DNA of 64,000 nt from Opacimonas sp002292215 (GCA_943846745.1 OX044360.1:620001-684000), one strand, 5' to 3'. Counted from the first letter of the stretch, positions 43,341 through 53,345 are shown. The notes: generated from the sequence alone by a model not told the origin. Program-made: numbers and translations.

Positions 43341-43859
43341 TTACCACTCTGTGCACTTGAGACTAAAGCGTTCTGCATTCATAACATAATGAGCGGCTGA
43401 CGCTCGTAGTTGTGCTTGCGCTGCCTCGGGTAACGTTTTCACTACTTTCGCAGGCGAACCCATTACAACCGAATAATCAGGGATCACCATATTTTCAGTG
43501 ACTAATGCATTTGCTCCTATCAAGCAATAATTGCCAATGCTAGCGCCATTTAGCACCACAGCGTTAATCCCAATCAAACTGTAATCACCAATCGTACAGC
43601 CATGCAGCATGACTTTATGCCCGACCGTTACGCCAGTCCCAATCATTAAAGGGTACCCCACATCGGTATGTAAAACGCAACCATCTTGAATATTAGATTG
43701 TGCCCCGATCTCAATGCGGTCACAATCTGCACGAACAACAACATTAAACCAGATACTGGATTGAGGGTGACACACGACATTGCCAATCACATGCGCGCCG
43801 GGTGCGATATACGTTGTATCTGAGATAGTCGGTTTCTCATTGTCGAGTTGGTAAAGCAT
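43341..43859 (-). CDS. Gamma-carbonic anhydrase-like left-handed beta-helix protein
   Basis: The 172-residue protein has hexapeptide repeats of a left-handed beta-helix and the metal-site pattern GCVLHTD and VGHKVMLHGCTIG, supplying the three zinc histidines of gamma-class carbonic anhydrases (YrdA/PaaY/CaiE group). A C-terminal helix ends the fold. Many members have weak or no CO2-hydrating activity, so function is uncertain. It starts 9 bp after the tesB stop. Confidence 0.92.
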   Translation of the reverse strand: MLYQLDNEKPTISDTTYIAPGAHVIGNVVCHPQSSIWFNVVVRADCDRIEIGAQSNIQDGCVLHTDVGYPLMIGTGVTVGHKVMLHGCTIGDYSLIGINAVVLNGASIGNYCLIGANALVTENMVIPDYSVVMGSPAKVVKTLPEAAQAQLRASAAHYVMNAERFSLKCTEW

Positions 43860-43868
43860 GTCGTTTCC

Positions 43869-44738
43869 TTATTTTTTTGGTTCTGCTATTCGGATCATTC
43901 CCTCTTGCATCGTCGAAGCAACGAGTTCTTTATTTTCATTAAAAAACTGTCCTTGCACCAAACCGCGAGAATTGCCTGTAAATGGACTAACGGTGCTGTA
44001 AACGTGCCATTGATTAAAATCAAACGGTTTATGGAACCACATAGCATGGTCAATAGTTGCTATACGCAGGCGTTTATCACTAAAGGTAATGGGATGCGCT
44101 TGTAAAGCGGTACTTAAAAAGTGGTAATCCGAAGCATAGGCTAATGCCGCTTGATGCAAGGCAACATTTTGTTGCAGTTCATATTGTGACTTCATCCAAA
44201 TGTAGCGTTCAGGTAAAACTTCAGCTGCACCGAACATTTTTAGTGCATCCACAGTACGGATATCGATGGGTCTATGGTAACTGAGAGTATGGCGTAAATG
44301 ATCGGACAATGGCTCTCGTAACTTAGTCACCAAATCGATGTCATTCATCAACTCAGTCGCATGCACAATGTTAGGGAAAGTTGCGTGCTGATGTTCGATA
44401 TTCGGTTGTACTAATTGAAACGAAATCGTCATATAAAAAATAGTTTTACCATCTTGTATCGCTTTCACGCGACGTGTACTAAAACTTCGACCATCACGGA
44501 CTATCTCAACATCATATAAGACTGGCTTACTTGCATCACCAGGTAGTAAAAAATAACTGTGAAACGAATGAGCGAACTGATTTTCAGGTGCCGTTTTATA
44601 TGCTGCAATGACCGCTTGACCTAAAACTTGACCACCAAAGATCGCCGGGAAGCCTAAATCCCAGCTGCTCCCTCGGTACAACCCTTGCTCAATCGTTTCT
44701 AATGTAAATAACTTAGTGAGTTGAATCTCAGCAATCAT
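43869..44738 (-). CDS. tesB: Acyl-CoA thioesterase II
   Basis: TesB hydrolyses acyl-CoAs to fatty acids and CoA. The 289-residue protein has the double hot-dog layout with GLYRGSSWDLGFPAIFGGQV and LGQAVIAAY at the N-terminus, HSFHSYFLLPGDASKPVLYD, and the C-terminal half ATIDHAMWFHKPFDFNQW, all typical of TesB; the catalytic Asp is expected in the DHAMWFH segment. The start overlaps the kinase stop by 4 bp, so translation of kinase and tesB is coupled. Confidence 0.95.
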   Translation of the reverse strand: MIAEIQLTKLFTLETIEQGLYRGSSWDLGFPAIFGGQVLGQAVIAAYKTAPENQFAHSFHSYFLLPGDASKPVLYDVEIVRDGRSFSTRRVKAIQDGKTIFYMTISFQLVQPNIEHQHATFPNIVHATELMNDIDLVTKLREPLSDHLRHTLSYHRPIDIRTVDALKMFGAAEVLPERYIWMKSQYELQQNVALHQAALAYASDYHFLSTALQAHPITFSDKRLRIATIDHAMWFHKPFDFNQWHVYSTVSPFTGNSRGLVQGQFFNENKELVASTMQEGMIRIAEPKK

Positions 44739-46669
44739 AGGTTTGGGACCTCTAGTATTGTACGCGTGTTACGCGGAAAAAAATGTTCAGGAACGTGAGC
44801 CTGATGTGTGAATTGTCGCGTATCTTTATTCGGTAATTTCATAAACCCTGAAATACCTAAGCCGGTAATATTTGGCACATGCTGCAACAGCTCATGTAAT
44901 AGTGCCTTAAATAAATCTTCATATTGATCATCTAATAATTGTAAAAAATTATGAATTTTTAAATGTGTGGGTAACGCTTCAAAAATAATACACCCACTAT
45001 GGTGAATATCATTCAGTTGTTCGATTAATAATAAAATAGCTTGCGGGAGTTGTAAATATTCATCTGGATCAACGCCATCTTCAAAATACGAATGTTGCTG
45101 TGAACGTTGATCTGCCACGTGATGATTGGCGATACTAAACGCAATATGCATGTCCTGAGGAACGACAAATGGATCTGTGGGAGAATTACGCTCAATATGT
45201 AATGTCGCACGGGCATCAAACAAACAGGCTTTAAACACCCCTTCACGCTTAATTGCACGCGCAAGCGTAATCACATTATTGACCGCTTCCTCAAATGCCA
45301 TCAGGTACTGATTGTGAGCAGTCGCCTTAACATTATCGGTACAACTTGGCATAACCGGATATAAATTTAGATTCGAATCAACGGCAATCCCCCCATCATG
45401 CCAACGAATAGCCAGTCCTCCCACCACTCGGTAGCGGCCTAAACGTGATACTGCAGCGATAAAGGCTTTTTCCGTTTCGCCCATCCCTTGCAAATATTGT
45501 TTATAATAACGGTCAAATTGTGCATCATTTAATGTCACTATTGCATGGTCTGATAATTCACTATGCTCACGCAAAAATGATTTACGTGAACTATATACGA
45601 CCGTCTCTATGGTTTGTTGTGTCGCGGATACTCGACAGGGCAAAACACAAGGCTGATGAGACTCATTGAGATGAGTTGGCAAAACTAAATTTTCGAGGTA
45701 AAAACGTTGTTGCGCTAAATACTTCACTACCCTATCTTGCTGTGTGACTAGGTCATTGTCGTTAGCTAACATCAATGCATTGAGTAATTCGGCAATGAGT
45801 TGCGGTAAACCAAGTGAATTGGGCCCAATAACCTCTTTACCAAAGCGAGCGCTTTGAGCTGAGCATAAGGCATACAAAGAACTCGCTAAACCTTGGTAAT
45901 CAAAATAAGGTGAAGATAAGGCACCATTGAGTTGCTCAGGTCCAATAAAATACACATCACCTAATTTACTGTTACTGGTTTGTAGATCTTGGGAGAGTAC
46001 ATCCATTACATTATGACCGACATGCTGATGTTGTAAGTCAACTTGCGCATATACACTACTGCCCCAATCAATCAAAGAAAGTTTTTGCGTCGTCTCATCC
46101 CACATCAGATTGGATGGTTTGATATCACCGTGAACGATGGGTTTAAGTTGGTCGAGTTGTGTAAAATGATGCAGATACTCTAAGATATCCAGTAGCTGTA
46201 ATAAAATAGTATGCACCATTTGCACGGGTATTCGACCATATAATAGGCTGTATGCCTCTAGGTCTATACCTGGCGCGCGTTCCATCACCAGTACCGATTG
46301 CTTATTAATCTGTTGGTAGCTAAGTAATTTAGGGATCGCGGGATGAGATAATTGTCCCAACATATGGGCTTCTTCGGCTAATTTATCATGGACACTTTGT
46401 GGTAAATTAATGCGCGTAAACTTAAACACTAACGCTTGATTTTGAGCAGTAACACCTGCAAACGCAAAACCAAACGCGCCCTTACCAATTAACTCAACCT
46501 GTTGGTATCCTAACCGAGTTAATTCTTCAATACATAACTCAATCCAGTCTTTTAATTTTTTCGCATCTTTTGATGACAGTAAGTAAATCGACTGGTCTTC
46601 AGGAATATAAAAATGCCCAATATCCTGAGGGTGCGCAAGTAAATCATGCGTATCAGACAGTGTGGTCAT
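44735..46669 (-). CDS. Serine/threonine protein kinase with unassigned C-terminal region
   Basis: The 644-residue protein has a eukaryote-type kinase domain at about residues 55-300: glycine loop GKGAFGFAF (62-70), VAIK-like Lys83 (LVFKF), catalytic loop HGDIKPSNLMW (180-190, HGD instead of HRD) and DWG (201-203, instead of DFG). The catalytic residues are present, so it should be active. A C-terminal region from about 340 to 644 with no recognised domain contains alternating hydrophobic and acidic blocks. It follows rlmJ and is coupled to tesB. The partner and signal are unknown. Confidence 0.9.
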   Translation of the reverse strand: MTTLSDTHDLLAHPQDIGHFYIPEDQSIYLLSSKDAKKLKDWIELCIEELTRLGYQQVELIGKGAFGFAFAGVTAQNQALVFKFTRINLPQSVHDKLAEEAHMLGQLSHPAIPKLLSYQQINKQSVLVMERAPGIDLEAYSLLYGRIPVQMVHTILLQLLDILEYLHHFTQLDQLKPIVHGDIKPSNLMWDETTQKLSLIDWGSSVYAQVDLQHQHVGHNVMDVLSQDLQTSNSKLGDVYFIGPEQLNGALSSPYFDYQGLASSLYALCSAQSARFGKEVIGPNSLGLPQLIAELLNALMLANDNDLVTQQDRVVKYLAQQRFYLENLVLPTHLNESHQPCVLPCRVSATQQTIETVVYSSRKSFLREHSELSDHAIVTLNDAQFDRYYKQYLQGMGETEKAFIAAVSRLGRYRVVGGLAIRWHDGGIAVDSNLNLYPVMPSCTDNVKATAHNQYLMAFEEAVNNVITLARAIKREGVFKACLFDARATLHIERNSPTDPFVVPQDMHIAFSIANHHVADQRSQQHSYFEDGVDPDEYLQLPQAILLLIEQLNDIHHSGCIIFEALPTHLKIHNFLQLLDDQYEDLFKALLHELLQHVPNITGLGISGFMKLPNKDTRQFTHQAHVPEHFFPRNTRTILEVPNL

Positions 46670-46670
46670 A

Positions 46671-47555
46671 CTATTGCGGTGCTTTTAGCCAATTAAATTT
46701 GAAACTGGCTCGCGGTAAAGGACCTTGAGCCTGAGTGACTTCTGTATACAATGCCGCACACGCTGCGTTTATAGCGTCAGCACATCCCCACGGTAAATTG
46801 ATCCCTATGATCCCACTACCATACATGCCTTGATAATAGTCAGGCGTATCAATTAACCATTCTATTTGTGCCATGTTACTGACAGAATCGTTGGTACTTA
46901 ATGCTTTTAAATCTCGGATCATACGGCCTGACGCGGCTTGTTTCGCCCCGTTTTCAGTAGATATTAGCGGATACCACAACAAATAACAGCCCGTAGCCCA
47001 GCGTTTTAGAGATTGCTCGATTGTTGACACACATTGGCTGTACTCACTGATCTGCTCATACGGTGGGTCGATCAATACCACACCACGTTTAGCTAACGGT
47101 GGTAACAAAGCAACGAGTTGTTTAAAGCCATCTTGTTGATAGCTATGGGCATTTGATTTGGTTAAATATGCGGTCAGTTCTGGATACACTGCCGGATGTA
47201 ATTCACAAAAATGCCCATGGTCGCCAGGACGTAAATAAGCCTGCATCCAACCGGCGGAGCCTAAATACTGTTGTTGTGCATACGCAGCGCTAACACGATC
47301 CCAATACTGTTGTAATAAAGGTGCTGGGTGTTGCTGTAAAGTAGAATCCGATAACAACCCTACCCCAAATTGATATTCAGCATTTTTTTGGGCTTTAGCA
47401 TCCGTTAAATGATACATGCCAGCACCAGCATGGGTATCAATAAGCGTATAAGGTTTGGTTTTTTGTTGCAGTTTATCTAAAACACTCAACAGCGTAAGGT
47501 GTTTAATGACATCGGCATGATTGCCTGCATGGTAAATATGTTGATAACTTAACAA
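46671..47555 (-). CDS. rlmJ: 23S rRNA (adenine2030-N6)-methyltransferase RlmJ
   Basis: The 294-residue protein begins MLSYQHIYHAGNHADVIKHL, with the SAM motif LIDTHAGAGMYHL and the catalytic DPPY motif in GVVLIDPPYEQISEY, the signature of the RlmJ (YhiR) family that methylates A2030 of 23S rRNA. The length matches E. coli (280). It precedes the kinase gene by 1 bp on the same strand, so it probably leads the rlmJ-kinase-tesB-carbonic anhydrase transcript. Confidence 0.96.
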   Translation of the reverse strand: MLSYQHIYHAGNHADVIKHLTLLSVLDKLQQKTKPYTLIDTHAGAGMYHLTDAKAQKNAEYQFGVGLLSDSTLQQHPAPLLQQYWDRVSAAYAQQQYLGSAGWMQAYLRPGDHGHFCELHPAVYPELTAYLTKSNAHSYQQDGFKQLVALLPPLAKRGVVLIDPPYEQISEYSQCVSTIEQSLKRWATGCYLLWYPLISTENGAKQAASGRMIRDLKALSTNDSVSNMAQIEWLIDTPDYYQGMYGSGIIGINLPWGCADAINAACAALYTEVTQAQGPLPRASFKFNWLKAPQ

Positions 47556-47627
47556 AAGACACCTTTATCGAAAATAAATATACGTAACAATGATCTCAAT
47601 TTTATCACAGGTTAGTGACAAATTATA

Positions 47628-48776
47628 TCAACGTAAATGCGTTAACATTGCAACAGGTTGGATTAAATACTGCATCCACGCATTATTAAAACGCACCATA
47701 GTTGCACCATCAATTACTCGATGATCACCCGACCAGTTAATATTCATAATATTAACGCCAACTACTTCGTCCTGCTCATTAAAACGGGGTAAACGTTGGA
47801 TCTTACCTAATGCGACAATCGCCACTTGCGGATGATTAATGATTGGCGTTGCAGTGATCCCGCCGATTGGACCTATATTGGAAATCGTGACGGTCCCGCC
47901 CTGTAAATCCTCGGCGGATAATTGATTGTGTTGGGCTGCTTTGACTAATTCTTGGATGCGCTGTGCGATTTTATAAATACTCAACGCTTGCACATCTTTA
48001 ATATTAGGTACAATTAATCCCTTAGGCGTATCAATCGCAATGCCTATATTATGCGATGAATGATACTCAATAGCCTCACCATCTTGACTCACTGATGCAT
48101 TAATAATTGGAAATTCGCGCATCGCTAATGACAACGCTTTAACCATAAATGGTAATAAAGTTAGTTTTATATCTGCTTGGGCAAACTGGGCTGATAACGT
48201 CTGCTTGATAGCGAGCAAATTATCCATGGTGCATTCGTCACTGACGGTAAAGTGTGGGATGCTAGCCCAAGCATGTGCCATGTGCTTCGCCATCGCAGCT
48301 TGTAGCCCACGCATTTTAGTGCTTTCAGCAGACGTTTCAGTAGATATCTGGCCAGCTGCTTTTAAAGGCCCTAATGAGTTACGCGTAACAAAATCCAGTG
48401 TATTAGACGTTACATCACCCTTCATTACTCGACCTTTGTTGCCACTTCCTTTGATGACATTAATATCAATACCGGATTCTTTAGCAAGACGTCTAACCGC
48501 TGGACTGGCTAATGATTTATGCTGCTTCCCTGAACTTTGCATAGAAATGTCCATCGCAAATAAAGGTTGATGGACTTTAGCAATGTCACCGGTTTGATAA
48601 TGTAGTTTGGTAATGACACCTGAATACATTGCGGGGATCTGCACCGTTGCTTTATCGGTCATCACTTCGGCAACAGGTTGGTCTTCCACAATAGTATCGC
48701 CTTCTGCAACCAACCAAGCTAATAATTCACACTCAACAATACCTTCACCAATATCAGGTAATATAAATTCTTGCAT
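47628..48776 (-). CDS. bkdB: Branched-chain 2-oxoacid dehydrogenase E2 (dihydrolipoyl acyltransferase)
   Basis: This core subunit transfers branched-chain acyl groups to CoA. The 382-residue protein has one lipoyl domain (about 1-75) with Lys42 in VAEVMTDKATVQIP, a peripheral-subunit binding domain (about 88-122; SPAVRRLAKESGIDINVIKG) and a catalytic domain ending with NWSGDHRVIDGATMVRF, whose His and Asp form the active site. Only one lipoyl domain makes it compact. E1 genes precede it; an E3 (dihydrolipoamide dehydrogenase) gene is not in the window. Confidence 0.93.
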   Translation of the reverse strand: MQEFILPDIGEGIVECELLAWLVAEGDTIVEDQPVAEVMTDKATVQIPAMYSGVITKLHYQTGDIAKVHQPLFAMDISMQSSGKQHKSLASPAVRRLAKESGIDINVIKGSGNKGRVMKGDVTSNTLDFVTRNSLGPLKAAGQISTETSAESTKMRGLQAAMAKHMAHAWASIPHFTVSDECTMDNLLAIKQTLSAQFAQADIKLTLLPFMVKALSLAMREFPIINASVSQDGEAIEYHSSHNIGIAIDTPKGLIVPNIKDVQALSIYKIAQRIQELVKAAQHNQLSAEDLQGGTVTISNIGPIGGITATPIINHPQVAIVALGKIQRLPRFNEQDEVVGVNIMNINWSGDHRVIDGATMVRFNNAWMQYLIQPVAMLTHLR

Positions 48777-48791
48777 AGCAATATGTCCTAT

Positions 48792-49769
48792 TTAAAAATG
48801 CACAGCGTATTTAATCGCTGCAAGAGTTTTATGCTCATCTGGCATATATTCTTTTTCATGAATTAAAGGAAAAGGCGTATCTAAACCGCATACACGTTGG
48901 ATTGGTGCCTCTAAATACAAAAAACACTCACCCTGTACTGTCGCTGCAATTTCACTTGCAAAACCACTGGTTACAGGTGCTTCATGATTAATCAACAATC
49001 TTCCTGTTCGTTTTACGGAGGCACAGACTGTATTTACATCCCAAGGAAGTAAACTACATAAATCAATGACAGCGCATGAAATGCCCTCAGCTTTAGCCAT
49101 CGCTGCCGCTTTTTGAATTATCGCTACTTGTGCGCCCCATGCTACCAACGTAATATCAGCACCCTCTTGCACCACGTGTGCACGTCCAATAGGTAAGGTA
49201 TAATCGTCCTCAGGCACTTCACCGACCGCAGCACGGTATATACGTTTTGGCTCCATAAATAACACTGGATCGGGATCTCGTATCGCTGCTAACAATAACC
49301 CTTTGGCATAATATGGATTACTCGGTATCACCACTTTTATACCCGGTATGTGAGTAAAAAATGCTTCTGGGGATTGAGAATGATAATGCCCGCCAGCGAT
49401 CCCGCCACCATATGGTGTCCGGATAGTGAGGTTACCGCAGTTAAATTGCCCACCTGAACGATAGCGATATTTAGCGGTTTCATTGACGATTTGATCAAAT
49501 GCAGGAAAGATATAATCGGCAAATTGGATTTCAGCTACAGGCACTTGTCCTTGCGCAGCTAAGCCTGTCGCAAATCCGATAATACCCTGCTCAGTTATCG
49601 GCGTGTTAAAACACCTAGCTTGTCCAAACTTAGCTTGTAGTTCACTTGTCGCACGAAAGACACCGCCAAAATGCCCCACGTCTTCGCCTAAGACCATGAC
49701 ACGATCATCAGCGCTCATAGCAGTAACTAACGCGTGATTAATCGCCTGTAATAGATTCATTTGTGCCAT
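48792..49769 (-). CDS. bkdA2: Branched-chain 2-oxoacid dehydrogenase E1 beta subunit
   Basis: The 325-residue transketolase-like subunit contains VLGEDVGHFGGVFRATSELQ, ITEQGIIGFATGLAAQGQVP and RTPYGGGIAGGHYHSQSPEA, typical of the 2-oxoisovalerate type. The C-terminal domain follows with KRTGRLLINHEAPVTSGFAS. It pairs with the alpha subunit to bind thiamine diphosphate and decarboxylate the keto acids from valine, leucine and isoleucine. It starts 1 bp after E1 alpha and ends 15 bp before E2. Confidence 0.94.
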   Translation of the reverse strand: MAQMNLLQAINHALVTAMSADDRVMVLGEDVGHFGGVFRATSELQAKFGQARCFNTPITEQGIIGFATGLAAQGQVPVAEIQFADYIFPAFDQIVNETAKYRYRSGGQFNCGNLTIRTPYGGGIAGGHYHSQSPEAFFTHIPGIKVVIPSNPYYAKGLLLAAIRDPDPVLFMEPKRIYRAAVGEVPEDDYTLPIGRAHVVQEGADITLVAWGAQVAIIQKAAAMAKAEGISCAVIDLCSLLPWDVNTVCASVKRTGRLLINHEAPVTSGFASEIAATVQGECFLYLEAPIQRVCGLDTPFPLIHEKEYMPDEHKTLAAIKYAVHF

Positions 49770-49770
49770 A

Positions 49771-50964
49771 TTAATCCTTATTACTCATGATGGTGGCAGG
49801 ATAATGTTCAGGGTGCCGTTTGATATGCGCTATTAACTCATCACGTTGTCGTGCAAGATGTGCAGGGATGTCTTGGTACACATCTGTCACAATTTCACTG
49901 ATATCGGTTTTAGGTTGAATTTCAGCTGTTTTTAATGCTTGGAGTATCTCAGCACGTTGGGTTGTACAATATTCATCTATATGTGTTTGATCAAACCACC
50001 CTTGCTGCTGGAGATGACGCTGCATACGTACAATGGGATCTTTGAGTTGCCATTCTTGTTCTTCAGATTTAGCACGGTAACTGGCAGGATCGTCAGAGGT
50101 TGAATGGGCGGCTAACCGATATGTCATCGCTTCTATCAACACAGGGCAATTATCAGTTAATGCGATTTCTCGTGCTTTTAGTGTTGCTAGATATACGGCT
50201 AGTGGATCATTGCCATCAACTCGGATGGTATTGACACCATAACCAATGCCTCTTGAGGCAATTCCATCACCGGCAAACTGCTCATGGGCAGGCGTCGATA
50301 TCGCATAGCCATTATTCCTGCAGAAAAATATCACCGGACAGTGCAGTACCGCAGCCATATTAAGCCCAGCATGAAAATCCCCTTCGGAAGCTGCGCCTTC
50401 ACCAAAATAACATATCGTAAGTGCAGGTTCCCCGGCCATTTTTTGACCGTAAGCATAGCCCGCAGCTTGGGGTATTTGTGTCCCTAACGGCGACGACACG
50501 GTCATAAAGTTGAGTGCTTTATCACCATAATGGATAGGCATTTGCCGCCCTTTATTAGGATCAAGTGCATTGGATAATAATTGATTCATAAACTGTTCAG
50601 TACGGTAGCCGCGATACGCTAGCACGCCTTGTTCACGATATTGTGTCATCACCATATCAGCATTTGATAGTGCCGCTGTCGAGGCAATTACCGAGGCTTC
50701 TTCTCCAGTACAAGCTAAATAAAAGCTAATCCGTCCTTGCCGTTGAGCACTCACCATGCGTTCGTCCAAAATACGTATGTAATGCATACTTTTAAATATT
50801 CGCAGTGCGGTTTGCTCATCCCACAAATCGAGTTCTTGAGACAAAAGATTGCCTTGGGCATCAAGCAGCTGTAGCATAGGTATATCAACTAATCCGTTTT
50901 TAATCACATGCACATCGTGTGTTGCCTGAATATCTTGGAGATGGTTTCTTTCTTTTATTGCCAT
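49771..50964 (-). CDS. bkdA1: Branched-chain 2-oxoacid dehydrogenase E1 alpha subunit
   Basis: The subunit (about 397 residues from 50964) has the TPP-binding motif GEGAASEGDFHAGLNMAAVL ending in NNGYAIST, with YREQGVLAYRGY and SSPLGTQIPQAAGYAYG around it, and the phosphorylation-loop-like TYRLAAHSTSDDPASYR. The ATG at 50964 is chosen over a GTG at 50973 because it follows an AGGT-rich ribosome-binding site. It is the first gene of the bkd operon and is divergent from the MATE gene. Confidence 0.94.
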   Translation of the reverse strand: MAIKERNHLQDIQATHDVHVIKNGLVDIPMLQLLDAQGNLLSQELDLWDEQTALRIFKSMHYIRILDERMVSAQRQGRISFYLACTGEEASVIASTAALSNADMVMTQYREQGVLAYRGYRTEQFMNQLLSNALDPNKGRQMPIHYGDKALNFMTVSSPLGTQIPQAAGYAYGQKMAGEPALTICYFGEGAASEGDFHAGLNMAAVLHCPVIFFCRNNGYAISTPAHEQFAGDGIASRGIGYGVNTIRVDGNDPLAVYLATLKAREIALTDNCPVLIEAMTYRLAAHSTSDDPASYRAKSEEQEWQLKDPIVRMQRHLQQQGWFDQTHIDEYCTTQRAEILQALKTAEIQPKTDISEIVTDVYQDIPAHLARQRDELIAHIKRHPEHYPATIMSNKD

Positions 50965-51098
50965 TACCTGCACCTAGAAAACAAATGGTCACTTTGATAA
51001 TGTTATATTAGCCCCTAAGTGTTAATAAAATGTTGCTATTTGGTTATTGTTTTCACGCGTTAGTAGGATGGTTATTGCGTTATTTTATAGGTTAAGCT

Positions 51099-52481
51099 GT
51101 GCCATTTAACACTCCCTTATATCGTATTGAACTTAAACAAGTATTAACTATTGCTTGGCCTTTATTGATTGCACAATTAACTCAAATTGGTATGGGTGTT
51201 GCAGACACGATTATGGCGGGCCAATATAGTGCATTAGATATGGCCAGTGTCGCTGTTGGTTTTAGCGTGATGTCCCCAATTCTATTTTTTATTCAAGGGG
51301 TCGCACTTGGCTTGGTGCCTATTGTGTCAGGCTTATTAGGCAGACGCTCCGAACAATTAGTGGCGAGTCAAGCACAACATATGTTGCTGATCCTGTTGTG
51401 CATTAGCGTGCTATTTATAAATGTATATTGGTTTATCGATTCTATTTTACTGTGGTTCGATGTGCCTGCGAATATGCAACCCATTACCCGCGACTATATT
51501 GTGTATATGCTATTTACCTTGCCTGGATTTGCGATCTATCAAGCGGTCCGCCAAACCTGTGAAGGCCTTAGTATTACTAGTCCAACTATGGTTATCATGT
51601 TTATCGGGCTATTAGTCAATATCCCTGCCAATGCAGTATTCATTTATGGTTGGTTTGGCTTACCTCAAATGGGTGGCGCAGGCTGCGGTTTGGCGACTAT
51701 GCTGGTATATATTGTTATGGCGATAGCTACTATTATTTACACAATTTATGCCAAGCACATGCAACAATTTAGTTTATTTACGCAACTCATCCGTTTTGAG
51801 TGGCGCACCACTGGTGAGCTCTTAAGTATTGGTATTCCTATTGCGCTAACGTTTTTAACCGAGGTCACTTTATTTGCGGCGGTGGCAATTTTGTTATCTC
51901 CGTTAGGCCATTTGCAGGTCGCTGCCCATCAAATTGCGATTAACTTTTCTTCTGTTGTGTTTATGCTGCCATTAAGTATTGCTATGGCAGTCGCGATTAG
52001 AGTGAGTTATTTGATGGGACAAGGCAAACGCCAAGACACAATTATTACGATTAGGGCGGCACGCTGGTTTGCAATTATCTGTGCCTGCGTTACTGCGAGT
52101 TTAACTGTGTATTTTGCTCATTATATTATCTCTATCTATACTGTCGATTATGCCGTAACAGAATACGCATTACCGATTTTATTTCTTGCTGCTCTCTTTC
52201 AAATCTCTGATGCCGTACAAGTGATATCAGCCAATGCATTACGAGGCTATAAAGATACAACTTGGATGCTTGGTATGTGTATCATTTCATATTGGTTTTT
52301 AGGATTGCCTTTGGGCGTAGTGTTGGGCTTGACGGATTATTGGGTACCGGCAATGGAAGCACAAGGTTTATGGATTGGGATCATTATTGGATTAAGTGTC
52401 GCTGCGCTGTTACTCCATTTTAGAATGAAATATTTTCAGCGCAGTCTGAAAGTGGGTTATCAACTCAAGGTTAAAAATTAA
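51099..52481 (+). CDS. MATE family cation-coupled efflux transporter (NorM-like)
   Basis: The 460-residue protein has 12 predicted TM helices in the two-bundle MATE plan. Signatures include PLLIAQLTQIGMGVADTIMA near the N-terminus, GLPQMGGAGCGLATML, and in the second half LGHLQVAAHQIAINFSSVVF. NorM-type pumps expel cationic drugs using Na+ or H+. The start is a GTG with AGG upstream. Its 3' end overlaps the convergent rluF stop by 4 bp. Confidence 0.93.
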   Translation: MPFNTPLYRIELKQVLTIAWPLLIAQLTQIGMGVADTIMAGQYSALDMASVAVGFSVMSPILFFIQGVALGLVPIVSGLLGRRSEQLVASQAQHMLLILLCISVLFINVYWFIDSILLWFDVPANMQPITRDYIVYMLFTLPGFAIYQAVRQTCEGLSITSPTMVIMFIGLLVNIPANAVFIYGWFGLPQMGGAGCGLATMLVYIVMAIATIIYTIYAKHMQQFSLFTQLIRFEWRTTGELLSIGIPIALTFLTEVTLFAAVAILLSPLGHLQVAAHQIAINFSSVVFMLPLSIAMAVAIRVSYLMGQGKRQDTIITIRAARWFAIICACVTASLTVYFAHYIISIYTVDYAVTEYALPILFLAALFQISDAVQVISANALRGYKDTTWMLGMCIISYWFLGLPLGVVLGLTDYWVPAMEAQGLWIGIIIGLSVAALLLHFRMKYFQRSLKVGYQLKVKN

Positions 52482-53221
52482 TTCTTTACTGAATCACTCA
52501 CACTTTGTTGTAACGTTGCTAACTCTTCAGCACTGAGATCGCGCCATTGCCCAGGTTTTAATCCTTTCAACGTCAGATGCATGATCCGCGTACGCACCAA
52601 CCGCTTTACATCATAACCACAATACTCGCACATACGACGTATTTGGCGATTGAGTCCTTGGGTTAACACAATATCAAAACTAAATTTACTGACTTGCGTC
52701 ACGATACAAGGCTTTGTCACCGTATTGAGGATCGGCACACCGCTACTCATTTTGTCCATAAATCGCGGAGTAATTGGCTTATCTACTGTCACGCGATATA
52801 GTTTGTCGTGTGCGTTTTCAGCCCGTAGGATCTTATTAACAATATCACCATCACTCGTTAATAGGATTAATCCCTCTGAAGGCTTGTCTAACCGACCAAT
52901 GGGAAAAATACGTTCAGGGTGTTTAATCGCATCAATAATATTGCCATGAATATGACGCTCTGTTGTACATGTGATCCCAACAGGTTTGTGATACGCAATA
53001 TAAATCCGATCTGATTTATCCGTAGCAACGGCATTAATCGCTTTACCGTTAACACTCACCGTATCATGAGGAAAAATCTTAGTGCCGAGCTCAGGGACTG
53101 CACCATTGACTCGTACTTTGCCATCGCCGATTAATTTGTCCGCTTCGCGGCGTGAACAATAGCCAGTGTCACTGATAAATTTATTTAGTCGTTTGCCTAC
53201 GTCAGAGATAACCCACCCCAT
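52478..53221 (-). CDS. rluF: 23S rRNA pseudouridine2604 synthase RluF
   Basis: The 247-residue protein has an N-terminal S4 RNA-binding domain (KRLNKFISDTGYCSRREADK), then a RsuA/RluF-type synthase domain with the catalytic Asp in FPIGRLDKPSEGLILLTSDG and QGLNRQIRRMCEYCGY. This matches E. coli RluF, which modifies U2604 (and a tRNA position). It is shorter than E. coli's (about 290) because of a shorter C-terminal tail. It is convergent with the MATE gene. Confidence 0.92.
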   Translation of the reverse strand: MGWVISDVGKRLNKFISDTGYCSRREADKLIGDGKVRVNGAVPELGTKIFPHDTVSVNGKAINAVATDKSDRIYIAYHKPVGITCTTERHIHGNIIDAIKHPERIFPIGRLDKPSEGLILLTSDGDIVNKILRAENAHDKLYRVTVDKPITPRFMDKMSSGVPILNTVTKPCIVTQVSKFSFDIVLTQGLNRQIRRMCEYCGYDVKRLVRTRIMHLTLKGLKPGQWRDLSAEELATLQQSVSDSVKN

Positions 53222-53276
53222 TATTTATTCAAAACGTTATTCAAAAACGGTTTATAGCTAAAGAAAGTAATACAAA

Positions 53277-53307
53277 CAAAAAGTGCCTCGATAATAGTGA
53301 GGCACTT
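53277..53307 (-). terminator. Intrinsic terminator after purC
   Basis: Perfect 9-bp arms AAGTGCCTC and GAGGCACTT flank GATAATAGT. On the minus strand the hairpin is followed by TTTTTG. It lies downstream of the purC stop, at the end of the dapA-bamC-purC operon. Confidence 0.88.
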
Positions 53308-53345
53308 AATTAATTCACATCAATTTTCCACAGTTTTTATGGTGA

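Noticed and set aside
48205..48570. 121-codon plus-strand ORF opposite the E2 gene
   Set aside because: It is a reverse-frame shadow of bkdB with its lipoyl and catalytic motifs intact on the other strand.
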